The position numbers were made by a program, and so were the translations under genes. This document shows positions 1-7,828 of a DNA stretch of 9,102 nucleotides, piece after piece; positions within the stretch are counted from its first letter, which is position 1, and the number at the start of each line of letters is the position of its first letter. Below the pieces are notes generated by a model that ran no database searches, had not been told where the DNA came from, and saw only the letters and a program-made list of their open reading frames with translations. The stretch comes from Bifidobacterium breve (GTDB lineage: Bacteria; Actinomycetota; Acidimicrobiia; Acidimicrobiales; Ilumatobacteraceae), in contig CAMDER010000065.1 of assembly GCA_945896935.1 (NCBI GenBank), forward strand, positions 1 to 9,102, read 5' to 3'.

Positions 1-85
1 AGCCGCCGGATGACCCTAGAGTAAGGACTGCAGATCGGGCCAGCGTTGTCCCGGGAGCCACAACCCCATTAGTTCGTGGAACCAA

Positions 86-90
86 GAGAG
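86..90 (+). promoter_or_regulatory. Ribosome binding site favouring the gltB ATG at 97
   Basis: A purine-rich GAGAG ends six bases before ATG 97. The alternative in-frame GTG at 76 has its nearest purine run (GGGAG, 53-57) about 18 bases away, too far for normal initiation. This supports ATG 97 and a 25-residue propeptide before the catalytic cysteine, but the motif is not a strong consensus. Confidence 0.5.
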
Positions 91-96
91 ACAACG

Positions 97-3000
97 ATGT
101 ACCCCCAGATCAATCCTTCTGGCCTGCCGACCGCGCATGGCCTATATGACCCTCGCTTTGAGCATGACGCTTGTGGTGTTTCCTTTGTCGCCGACATTAA
201 GGGTCGCGCCTCTCACGACATCGTGATTCGTGGTTTGGGCGCACTCTGCAATATGGAACACCGCGGTGCAACTGGTGCCGAGGCTGACACTGGTGACGGT
301 GCCGGCGTGTTGTTGCAGATTCCCGATCGTTTCTTGCGCGGTGTCGTCGATTTTGAATTACCGCCCATGGGTTCGTATGTCGTCGGCATGGCGTTCTTGC
401 CGTCAGATGTAGCAGTTGCCGCGCAGGCTCAGAGCGCGATTGAAGCCATCGCACGCGAAGAAGGCCTCACGGTTTTGGGATGGCGCGATGTTCCGACCGA
501 TCCCGCAACTCTTGGTGCTGGTGCTCGCGCCGTTATGCCGACTTTCCGTCAATTGTTCTTAAGTGATCCAAACGGCGCCTCGGGTATCGATCTAGATCGC
601 AAAGTGTTCGTCACTCGCAAGCGCGTCGAACACGATTTGCCTGCCGAGCAAAAGACGTACTTCCCGTCATTGAGTTGCCGCACAATTATTTATAAAGGCA
701 TGTTCACGACTCCGCAACTTGGAGCTTTCTACCCCGATCTTGCTGATGAGCGCGTCGAAAGTGCGTTGGCTTTAGTTCACAGTCGCTTCTCGACGAACAC
801 GTTCCCGTCATGGCCGTTAGCTCACCCGTATCGCTTCATTGCTCACAACGGTGAAATCAACACCGTGCAAGGTAACCGCAACTGGATGCGTACTCGTGAA
901 GCACTTTTGCAGTCTGATCTCATCCCAGGTCTCGAACGAGCATTCCCGATTTGCACTGTTGGCGGAAGTGACTCGGCAAGTTTTGACGAGGTGCTTGAGC
1001 TGTTGCACTTTGGTGGACGTTCATTGCCGCATGCAGTGCTCATGATGATTCCCGAAGCCTGGGAAAATCACGAAACGATGGACGCTAAGAAGCGCGCGTT
1101 CTATCGTTTCCACTCATCGTTGATGGAACCGTGGGATGGCCCGGCGTGTGTGGCCTTCACTGACGGCACCGTGATTGGCGCCGTACTCGACCGCAACGGC
1201 TTGCGCCCGAGTCGTTATTGGGTCACCGACGACGACATGGTTGTACTTGCTTCTGAAGTTGGCGTCCTTGATATTGATCAAAGCAAGGTTGTGCGCAAGG
1301 GACGTTTGCAGCCAGGCCGCATGTTCTTGATTGACACAGCGCAAGGTCGGATTGTTGATGACGAGGAGATCAAGCAATCGTTGGCTGCAGCCGAGCCGTA
1401 CGAAGAGTGGTTGTCCGACGGTTTGATTGAACTCGCCGATCTGTCCGAACGCGAACACATGGTGTACAGCCACGACAGTGTGATGCGTCGCCAGCAAATG
1501 TTTGGCTATACGCACGAAGAACTCAAGGTCATCCTTGCGCCAACCTCGAAGACCGGAACTGAACCCATTGGATCGATGGGAAGCGACACGCCTATTGCGG
1601 TGTTGTCGGATCGTCCGCGCCTTTTGTTTGACTACTTCCAACAATTGTTCGCGCAAGTAACGAACCCGCCGCTCGACGCGATTCGTGAAGAAGTCGTGAC
1701 GAGCGTTGGTTCAACTATTGGTCCCGAAAGCAACTTGCTGAATTCGGGTCCAGAGAGTTGTCGCCAATTGGTATTGCCTTTCCCCATTATTGATAACGAC
1801 GAACTGGCCAAGATCGTTCATGCCGATGACGACGGTTCATTTCCAGAACTCCATGCGCACGTCGTTTTGGGCTTGTACCGAGTTGATGGTGGCGGAGCAG
1901 CCCTGAAGGGAGCTCTTGACGACATTCGCGCTGGAGTTTCGGCGGCTATTGAGTCTGGTGCTCGTGTCATTGTTTTGTCTGATCGCAATAGTGACGAAGT
2001 GTTGGCACCAATTCCATCGTTGTTGTTGACCGCTGCAGTTCATCACCACCTCATTCGCGAAAAGACTCGCACGCAAGTTGGTCTCATTGTTGAGTCTGGC
2101 GATGCACGCGAAGTGCACCACATGGCTCTCTTGGTTGGCTTTGGTGCCGGAGCAATCAACCCATACTTGGCTTTTGAATCAATCGAGGACATGATTCGTG
2201 AAGACGTTCATGGCCTCGGTGGTGTTGATGCCGAGTATGCCTTGAAGAAGTACATCAAGGCTTCCGGCAAGGGCATTTTGAAAGTTATGTCAAAGATGGG
2301 TGTGAGCACCGTTGCTTCGTACACCGGAGCGCAGATTTTTGAAGCGATTGGTCTCGGTACCGAACTGATTGACGAGTATTTCACCGGCACAGTGAGTCGC
2401 CTTGGTGGTATCGGTCTCGACGAAGTCGCTTTTGAAGTTGCGTCACGTCACGCCGTTGCCTACCCGAAGAACCCAGAGCGTCGCGCTCACCGCAAACTTG
2501 AACTCGGTGGCGAGTACCAGTGGCGTCGTGAAGGTGAGCACCACGTTTTCAACCCCGAGACGGTATTCAAGTTGCAGCACGCAACCCGTGCGAAGCGTTA
2601 CGACATTTTCAGGCAGTACACGCAGTTGGTGAATGATCAGTCGAAGCACCTGGCTACTTTGCGCGGCCTCTTTGAATTCAATGGAGAAGGTCGCACGTCT
2701 ATTTCGATCGATGAAGTTGAATCTGTATCCCACATCGTCAAGCGATTCTCGACTGGTGCAATGAGCTACGGATCAATTTCTGCCGAGGCCCACGAAACGC
2801 TGGCAGTTGCCATGAACTCAATTGGTGGCAAGAGCAATACCGGCGAAGGCGGCGAGGATTCAGAGCGCCTGTATGACCCGACGCGACGTTCGTCAATCAA
2901 GCAAGTGGCATCGGGTCGATTTGGCGTCACGAGTGAATACCTCGTCAATGCCGATGACTTGCAGATCAAGATGGCTCAAGGTGCCAAGCCCGGTGAAGGT

Positions 3001-4659
3001 GGACAGTTGCCTGGATACAAGGTGTATCCGTGGGTGGCAAAGACTCGCCACTCAACCCCAGGTGTCGGTCTGATAAGTCCTCCGCCTCACCACGACATCT
3101 ATTCAATTGAAGACCTCAAGCAACTCATTCATGACTTGAAGAACTCGAATCCGTTAGCGCGAGTTCATGTCAAGTTGGTGGCCGAAGTTGGCGTGGGAAC
3201 GGTCGCAGCAGGTGTGAGTAAGGCCAAGGCCGACGTTGTTCTTATTTCTGGCCACGACGGTGGAACCGGCGCATCACCATTGACTTCACTCAAGCATGCC
3301 GGTGGACCATGGGAACTCGGTTTGGCTGAAGCACAGCAGACGCTTATGTTGAATGGCTTGCGCGACCGCATCGTTGTGCAAGCCGATGGTCAGATGAAGA
3401 CCGGGCGCGATGTGGTTGTGGCAGCACTGCTTGGTGCAGAAGAGTTTGGCTTCGCGACAGCTCCACTCGTGGTGAGTGGTTGCGTCATGATGCGCGCTTG
3501 CCATCTCGACACTTGTCCGGTTGGTGTTGCGACCCAGAATCCAGTTCTGCGCGAACGATTCAACGGCAAGCCCGAGTTTGTTGTCAACTTCTTTGAGTTC
3601 ATCGCTGAAGAAGTTCGTGAGATTATGGCCGAACTTGGATTCCGTACGGTTGAAGAGATGGTCGGACACAGCGAAATTCTCAACACCAAAACAGCGGTTG
3701 AACATTGGAAGGCCAAGGGCCTTGATATCTCGCCGATTCTTGCGGTTCCTCAGAACCCGTACCAACAGTCGATGTACAACACGGTGGCTCAAGACCATGG
3801 TTTAAGTGGAGCGCTCGACAATGAACTTATGGCTCGTGCTGCCAAGAGCATCGAGACGGGGGAGAAGATTCGTTTCTCGTCGCCCATCATGAACGTCAAT
3901 CGCACGGTTGGAACAATGCTGGGCAACGCAGTAACGCGTCGCTGGGCGGGTGCTGGTTTACCTGATGACACGATCAGTATCGACTTCAACGGATCAGCGG
4001 GTCAGAGTTTCGGAGCATTCGTTCCTAAGGGAATCACTTTGCGACTGGCCGGAGACGCCAACGACTATGTCGGTAAAGGTTTGTCGGGCGGTCGTATTGT
4101 GGTGCGGCCCGATAGCGCAACGTCATTTGTTGCCGAAGACAATGTCATTGCCGGCAACGTGATTGGTTACGGAGCAACGAGTGGCGAAATCTACTTACGT
4201 GGCATGGTTGGCGAACGCTTCTGTGTTCGTAACTCGGGTGCAACTGCTGTTGTTGAAGGTGTTGGTGATCACGGTTGCGAATACATGACCGGAGGTCGAG
4301 TAGTCGTGCTTGGCCCAACCGGGCGCAACTTTGCCGCCGGTATGTCTGGCGGCGTTGCGTATGTATATGACCCACAAGCAGTCTTTGGTGCCAAGGTCAA
4401 CTACGAGTTGGTTGAACTTGAATCACTTTCAAGTTCAGACCTTGATGAGTTGAAAGCAATCCTGACAATGCACGTGACTGAAACCGACAGTGCAGTTGCC
4501 ACGAAGGTTTTGGCGGGTTGGGCAACCGAGTCTGCCAACTTCCGCAAAGTGATGCCGCGTGATTACAAGCGAGTGCTTGAAGTTATGGCTGACGCCAAAT
4601 CGAATGGTCTCAGCGAAGAGGAAACATTGAATCGTGTGATGGAGGTGGCTCGTGGGTGA
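97..4659 (+). CDS. gltB: Glutamate synthase (NADPH) large (alpha) subunit
   Basis: Cytoplasmic large subunit of GOGAT: it hydrolyses glutamine and transfers the ammonia to 2-oxoglutarate, giving two glutamates with electrons from GltD. Read from ATG 97 it has 1520 residues, normal for the family. An N-terminal class-II amidotransferase domain follows a 25-residue propeptide. Cys26 (in ACGVSF) is the expected nucleophile once the propeptide is removed; EHRGA (54-58), HNGEIN (250-255) and GGSDSASFDE (from 289) are typical of the domain. The FMN/2-oxoglutarate synthase domain shows SYGSIS, TGEGGEDS (about 915), AKPGEGGQLPG and GHDGGTGASPL (1052-1062). The three 3Fe-4S ligands are Cys1129, Cys1135 and Cys1140 (C-x5-C-x4-C). 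The C-terminal GXGXG beta-helix includes GLSGGRIVV (about 1328) and later Gly-rich repeats. An in-frame GTG at 76 would add seven residues, but ATG 97 has the better ribosome site. No key residue appears missing. The gene overlaps gltD by 8 bases. Confidence 0.97.
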   Translation: MYPQINPSGLPTAHGLYDPRFEHDACGVSFVADIKGRASHDIVIRGLGALCNMEHRGATGAEADTGDGAGVLLQIPDRFLRGVVDFELPPMGSYVVGMAFLPSDVAVAAQAQSAIEAIAREEGLTVLGWRDVPTDPATLGAGARAVMPTFRQLFLSDPNGASGIDLDRKVFVTRKRVEHDLPAEQKTYFPSLSCRTIIYKGMFTTPQLGAFYPDLADERVESALALVHSRFSTNTFPSWPLAHPYRFIAHNGEINTVQGNRNWMRTREALLQSDLIPGLERAFPICTVGGSDSASFDEVLELLHFGGRSLPHAVLMMIPEAWENHETMDAKKRAFYRFHSSLMEPWDGPACVAFTDGTVIGAVLDRNGLRPSRYWVTDDDMVVLASEVGVLDIDQSKVVRKGRLQPGRMFLIDTAQGRIVDDEEIKQSLAAAEPYEEWLSDGLIELADLSEREHMVYSHDSVMRRQQMFGYTHEELKVILAPTSKTGTEPIGSMGSDTPIAVLSDRPRLLFDYFQQLFAQVTNPPLDAIREEVVTSVGSTIGPESNLLNSGPESCRQLVLPFPIIDNDELAKIVHADDDGSFPELHAHVVLGLYRVDGGGAALKGALDDIRAGVSAAIESGARVIVLSDRNSDEVLAPIPSLLLTAAVHHHLIREKTRTQVGLIVESGDAREVHHMALLVGFGAGAINPYLAFESIEDMIREDVHGLGGVDAEYALKKYIKASGKGILKVMSKMGVSTVASYTGAQIFEAIGLGTELIDEYFTGTVSRLGGIGLDEVAFEVASRHAVAYPKNPERRAHRKLELGGEYQWRREGEHHVFNPETVFKLQHATRAKRYDIFRQYTQLVNDQSKHLATLRGLFEFNGEGRTSISIDEVESVSHIVKRFSTGAMSYGSISAEAHETLAVAMNSIGGKSNTGEGGEDSERLYDPTRRSSIKQVASGRFGVTSEYLVNADDLQIKMAQGAKPGEGGQLPGYKVYPWVAKTRHSTPGVGLISPPPHHDIYSIEDLKQLIHDLKNSNPLARVHVKLVAEVGVGTVAAGVSKAKADVVLISGHDGGTGASPLTSLKHAGGPWELGLAEAQQTLMLNGLRDRIVVQADGQMKTGRDVVVAALLGAEEFGFATAPLVVSGCVMMRACHLDTCPVGVATQNPVLRERFNGKPEFVVNFFEFIAEEVREIMAELGFRTVEEMVGHSEILNTKTAVEHWKAKGLDISPILAVPQNPYQQSMYNTVAQDHGLSGALDNELMARAAKSIETGEKIRFSSPIMNVNRTVGTMLGNAVTRRWAGAGLPDDTISIDFNGSAGQSFGAFVPKGITLRLAGDANDYVGKGLSGGRIVVRPDSATSFVAEDNVIAGNVIGYGATSGEIYLRGMVGERFCVRNSGATAVVEGVGDHGCEYMTGGRVVVLGPTGRNFAAGMSGGVAYVYDPQAVFGAKVNYELVELESLSSSDLDELKAILTMHVTETDSAVATKVLAGWATESANFRKVMPRDYKRVLEVMADAKSNGLSEEETLNRVMEVARG
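4641..4645 (+). promoter_or_regulatory. Strong Shine-Dalgarno for gltD inside gltB
   Basis: A consensus GGAGG inside the last codons of gltB ends six bases before GTG 4652. It fixes the gltD start at that GTG and so defines the 8-base gltB/gltD overlap, consistent with translational coupling. Confidence 0.8.
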
Positions 4660-6103
4660 GACAACTGGATTCTTGAAATGGGAACGCCAAAGCCCAAGTC
4701 ATCGGCCCGTGCCGGTGCGCTTGCGCGACTGGAAAGAAGTGTACGAACCATTTGACGGCGACGAACTCAATCGTCAAGCAGGTCGTTGCATGGATTGTGG
4801 TATTCCGTTCTGCAATAACGGTTGCCCGCTCGGCAACCTGATTCCCGACTGGAACGACCTCGTCTATCGCAATCATTGGAAAGAGGCGATCGAACGCCTT
4901 CATGCCACGAACAACTTTCCAGAATTCACTGGTCGCTTGTGCCCGGCACCGTGTGAATCGGCATGTGTTGTTGGAATTAACTCAAACCCAGTCGCGATCA
5001 AGCAAGTTGAAGTTGAGATCATCGATCGGGCCTGGGATGAGGGCTGGGTTATCCCGCAGATGCCCAGTGTGAAAACTGGTAAGCGTGTTGCCGTCATTGG
5101 TTCGGGGCCTGCCGGCTTGGCCGTTGCACAACAACTCACTCGCGCCGGACACGAAGTCACAGTTCTTGAGCGCGCTGACCGCATTGGCGGTTTGTTGCGT
5201 TACGGCATTCCCGAATTCAAGATGGAAAAGCATCATGTTGATCGTCGCGTCGCACAGATGGAAGCAGAAGGCACCGAGTTCAGAACCAATGCAATCGTTG
5301 GTCAAAATATTGACATCGATGTCTTGATGGCAACATACGACTCAGTGGTACTGGCATGTGGTGCAACTGCATGGCGTGACCTTCCAGTGCCTGGTCGCGA
5401 ATTGACTGGTATCTACCAAGCGATGGAATACCTGCCGTTGGCAAACAAGGTTCAGCAGGGTGACATGGAAGTTTCTCCCATCAACGTGAGTGGCAAGCAT
5501 GTCATCATCATTGGTGGTGGCGATACTGGTGCTGACTGTCTTGGTACTTCACATCGTCAAGGCGCGGCGTCGGTGACTCAACTAGAAATCATGCCGCAAC
5601 CACCAGTGAAGCGTGGAGAAGCAAATCCGTGGCCGCAATTCGCCATGGTGTACAAAGTGACGTCGGCTCATGAAGAGGGCGGCGAGCGTTTGTTCAGCGT
5701 GAATACCGAACGTTTCATTGATAATGGTTCGGGCAATGTGCGCGCCTTATTGATTCATGAAGTTGAAATGAAAGATGGCAAGTTCGTCAAGGTCGAAGGC
5801 AGCGATCGTGAATTACCCGCCGATTATGTTTTCTTAGCGATGGGTTTTGTTGGTCCTGAAAAGGGTTCATGGCTCGACAAGTTGGGTGTTGAACTCGATG
5901 AGCGGGGCAATGTCCAGCGCAACGATGTGTACATGTCGAATGTCCCCGGTGTTTTTGTGGCTGGAGATATGGGTCGTGGGCAAAGCCTCATTGTGTGGGC
6001 AATTGCTGAAGGTCGAGCCTGCGCAGCGGGCGTGGACGCCTATTTGATGGGCGAAACCACCTTGCCAGCACCCATCTTGCCGTCGGCTCGTCCGCTCGTT
6101 TAA
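4652..6103 (+). CDS. gltD: Glutamate synthase (NADPH) small (beta) subunit
   Basis: FAD- and Fe-S-containing subunit that takes electrons from NADPH and passes them to GltB. The 483 residues match the usual length. The N-terminal Fe-S region has Cys46, Cys49, Cys54 and Cys58 (CMDCGIPFCNNGCPLGN) followed by Cys97, Cys101 and Cys105 (CPAPCESAC), the family pattern for two 4Fe-4S clusters. The FAD dinucleotide fold begins at GSGPAG (150-155) and is followed by the family motif GGLLRYGIPEFKM. A second dinucleotide fold, for NADPH, has GGGDTG at 288-293. The C-terminal FAD motif is GVFVAGDMGRGQSLIVWAI. The start is GTG 4652, eight bases inside the end of gltB and preceded by a strong GGAGG, so translation is probably coupled and subunit amounts matched. 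The same fold occurs in related NADPH oxidoreductases (for example the dihydropyrimidine dehydrogenase N-terminal half), but adjacency to gltB makes gltD secure. Confidence 0.97.
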   Translation: MGETTGFLKWERQSPSHRPVPVRLRDWKEVYEPFDGDELNRQAGRCMDCGIPFCNNGCPLGNLIPDWNDLVYRNHWKEAIERLHATNNFPEFTGRLCPAPCESACVVGINSNPVAIKQVEVEIIDRAWDEGWVIPQMPSVKTGKRVAVIGSGPAGLAVAQQLTRAGHEVTVLERADRIGGLLRYGIPEFKMEKHHVDRRVAQMEAEGTEFRTNAIVGQNIDIDVLMATYDSVVLACGATAWRDLPVPGRELTGIYQAMEYLPLANKVQQGDMEVSPINVSGKHVIIIGGGDTGADCLGTSHRQGAASVTQLEIMPQPPVKRGEANPWPQFAMVYKVTSAHEEGGERLFSVNTERFIDNGSGNVRALLIHEVEMKDGKFVKVEGSDRELPADYVFLAMGFVGPEKGSWLDKLGVELDERGNVQRNDVYMSNVPGVFVAGDMGRGQSLIVWAIAEGRACAAGVDAYLMGETTLPAPILPSARPLV

Positions 6104-6113
6104 TGCACCTGCC

Positions 6114-6728
6114 ATGTTCGGGGCATCGGGGCGATCTAGATTGAAAGGCGTGTTACGACTTCGTACGACCCTTTTGTCTGCTGGCCTGGGAGCTCTTGCT
6201 CTGTTGAGTGCGTGCGGTAGTGATCCTGGATCATCGGTCACGACCTTGCGTCCGCTCACGTCGACGAACTATGCCACCACGCCTCCGTCGGTCGTCACGA
6301 CGGTTGATCCGGCGAACACTCTTCCACCAGCGATTAGTTACACGATTGTTTCTGGCGACTCGGTGTACGCAATTGCTGGTCGCTTTGGTGTGGCTCCCGA
6401 TGAGCTGGCGAGCTACAACAATTGGCCAGAAGGTGTGTTGCATCCGTTGGCCGTTGGTGCGAATATTCTGATTCCTCCGTCAGCAACGCAGACGACCACT
6501 CTGCCGGGCTTGCCGATTCCGACCGAGACAACGATGCCCGGACCAGATCCAGGTCAAGGCAAGTACACCGTTGTTGAAGGCGATTGCTGTTTGTCGCGTA
6601 TCGCTGACAAGTGGGGCGTTGAAGTTTCGGCGCTGATGGCATCAAATGGTTGGGTCGATGCCTCAGTCGTCATTTTGCCGGGCGATGAAATCAATGTCCC
6701 CGCGCAAACCAAAACTCCCAAACCCTGA
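6114..6728 (+). CDS. Lipoprotein with two LysM domains, function unknown
   Basis: Probable exported lipoprotein of up to 204 residues. A basic N-terminus (Arg7, Arg9, Lys11, Arg15, Arg17), a hydrophobic stretch (about 18-31) and the lipobox LSAC with Cys34 as the lipidated residue indicate signal peptidase II processing and membrane anchoring. A Thr/Pro-rich spacer leads to a first LysM domain (76-122, YTIVSGDSVYAIAGRFGV), a Pro/Thr linker and a second LysM (151-196, YTVVEGDCCLSRIADKWGV). LysM domains usually bind peptidoglycan or related glycans, so a cell-envelope role is inferred; no catalytic domain is visible. The second LysM carries adjacent Cys158-Cys159 and is one residue longer in its first loop than common LysM sequences. 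The start is uncertain: ATG 6114 has no clear ribosome site; in-frame TTG 6141 (GGGG about nine bases upstream) or GTG 6150 would give a shorter, more typical signal peptide. The gene lies just after gltD without an intervening terminator, so cotranscription is likely. Confidence 0.85.
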   Translation: MFGASGRSRLKGVLRLRTTLLSAGLGALALLSACGSDPGSSVTTLRPLTSTNYATTPPSVVTTVDPANTLPPAISYTIVSGDSVYAIAGRFGVAPDELASYNNWPEGVLHPLAVGANILIPPSATQTTTLPGLPIPTETTMPGPDPGQGKYTVVEGDCCLSRIADKWGVEVSALMASNGWVDASVVILPGDEINVPAQTKTPKP

Positions 6729-6737
6729 TCTTTGTGA

Positions 6738-6785
6738 TTCTGGTGGCGAAAATGAACGGATTCCCGTTCATTTTCGCCACCAGAA
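6738..6785. terminator. Perfect 22-bp hairpin between convergent genes
   Basis: Arms 6738-6759 and 6764-6785 are exact inverted complements around a four-base loop (ATTC). The hairpin fills most of the 64 bases between the lipoprotein stop and the acyltransferase stop, which face each other. Its position argues for a bidirectional transcription terminator. No U-tract follows on either strand (AAACCC on plus, TCACAAAG on minus), so it would be a U-tract-less hairpin terminator or an mRNA 3'-end protector. The symmetry and position are seen directly; the function is inferred. Confidence 0.75.
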
Positions 6786-6792
6786 AACCCAA

Positions 6793-7815
6793 TTAGTTTC
6801 CGATGTCGGGCCAGCGGCGCTTTTGACGGCGACGCAATCCAGCGGTTCCCATTTCACGGCGTTCTGATAACGCCCACTGACGACGCCATCCGGTGTATTC
6901 GGGACCAGTCAGTTTCGTACTCTCTTTACGTGCCGAACGTTGTCGAGCAGTCCAGAAGTCGGTCAATGATTCATCGCCAAGTTCGGTGACTGCTTCTTCA
7001 ATGCGCGCCGAGAAGCGGCGCGTGTTCTCATCTTCAAGAGCGCGCATCGGAGCACCGAAGACAACTTTGGTCGTGCCAAACTTCGGGCGCTTCATACCTT
7101 TGCCAAAAAGTGCACCCGTGCCGTCAATAAAGACTGGGACGACTGCGGCTCCGGTGCGGCCTGACAAATATGCAGCGCCGCCTTTGAAGTCTTGCCCCCA
7201 ACCATCGGGCGAGCGACCGCCTTCGGGATAGATCATCAAACTCCAGCCATCTTCGATAAGTTCTTTGATCATGTCTGATGACTTACGGCCAGTCACTTCA
7301 CGATCAATCGGAATTGCGTTCAGTGCGAGCGCCGCCATAGTGGCCTTCCAGCGCTTATCAAAGAAGTAATCGGCAGCAGCAGCGACAACTAGTTTCGAAC
7401 GCCAAGGTTCGGGTACAGCAACAGCCATTACCGCAGTATCAAGATGCGAATGATGATTCGGGGTAAAGATCAACGGTGGGGGATCTTTGAGTTGCGCGAG
7501 ATCATGCAAACGGTCGACGCCGTACACCTTGGGACTAGCCAGACCCTTGATCGCAATACGAATCGGTCCGTTGACTAAACCTTTGCGCACAAACTTAGCC
7601 GGCGACTTTCGTGCCCACTTGGTGTCGTAGTCGGCCCCAAGTGTTGGTTCATCTTCGGGTACGGCAACACCAAGCGGAATCGTCGGCGGAAGGTAGGGAA
7701 AACCTTTGCGGTAGGTGCGCTTTGCGATGGGGTGGGTGATGCGTTCAACTAACTCGCCAATGCGCGCGGCTTTAGCGAGGTTGCTCGGTTTCCAGGGTGC
7801 GTCGTCGCGGGCCAT
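6793..7815 (-). CDS. PlsC-type 1-acylglycerol-3-phosphate acyltransferase family protein
   Basis: Probable membrane-associated acyltransferase of the PlsC/LPLAT family, which transfers fatty acyl groups to lysophosphatidate or related acceptors. The 340 residues show the family motifs in order: NHHSHLD with the catalytic H-x4-D pair His121/Asp126; IPIDR (168-172); YPEGGRS (196-202), which binds the acceptor phosphate; and VVPVFIDGT (225-233). About 110 residues precede the first motif, longer than in short PlsC proteins, and this part shows no obvious hydrophobic membrane helix. The C-terminal tail after about residue 280 is rich in Arg, Lys and Trp. ATG 7815 is the only good start; the ribosome site is weak (GGA about seven bases upstream). 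The gene follows the LarA-like gene by 13 bases on the same strand, so the two are probably one transcript. The true acyl acceptor cannot be read from sequence; a role outside core phospholipid synthesis is possible. Confidence 0.88.
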   Translation of the reverse strand: MARDDAPWKPSNLAKAARIGELVERITHPIAKRTYRKGFPYLPPTIPLGVAVPEDEPTLGADYDTKWARKSPAKFVRKGLVNGPIRIAIKGLASPKVYGVDRLHDLAQLKDPPPLIFTPNHHSHLDTAVMAVAVPEPWRSKLVVAAAADYFFDKRWKATMAALALNAIPIDREVTGRKSSDMIKELIEDGWSLMIYPEGGRSPDGWGQDFKGGAAYLSGRTGAAVVPVFIDGTGALFGKGMKRPKFGTTKVVFGAPMRALEDENTRRFSARIEEAVTELGDESLTDFWTARQRSARKESTKLTGPEYTGWRRQWALSERREMGTAGLRRRQKRRWPDIGN

Positions 7816-7828
7816 TACAAAATCCGAA

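Noticed and set aside
35..45. 11-base match between the gltB leader (35-45) and the acyltransferase 3' end (6806-6816)
   Set aside because: It is short, occurs once in coding sequence, and has no further symmetry or copies that I could see; chance is the simplest explanation.
1..96. Possible promoter (TTGTCC at 46, CATTAG at 67) or leader hairpin (CGGG/CCCG around 36-53) before gltB
   Set aside because: The spacing of 15 and the weak match to consensus, and a stem of only four pairs, are no better than chance. The tail of an upstream gene could also be here, but no product can be read.
76..96. GTG at 76 as the gltB start
   Set aside because: It lacks a well-spaced ribosome site, while ATG 97 has GAGAG six bases upstream and gives a typical propeptide length.
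1114..1656. 180-codon open frame on the minus strand inside gltB
   Set aside because: It is antisense to the amidotransferase/central part of gltB, has no recognisable domain and is explained by codon bias of the real gene.
3286..3798. 170-codon open frame on the minus strand over the gltB Fe-S region
   Set aside because: It lies opposite highly conserved GltB motifs and has no recognisable protein features; it is a shadow frame.
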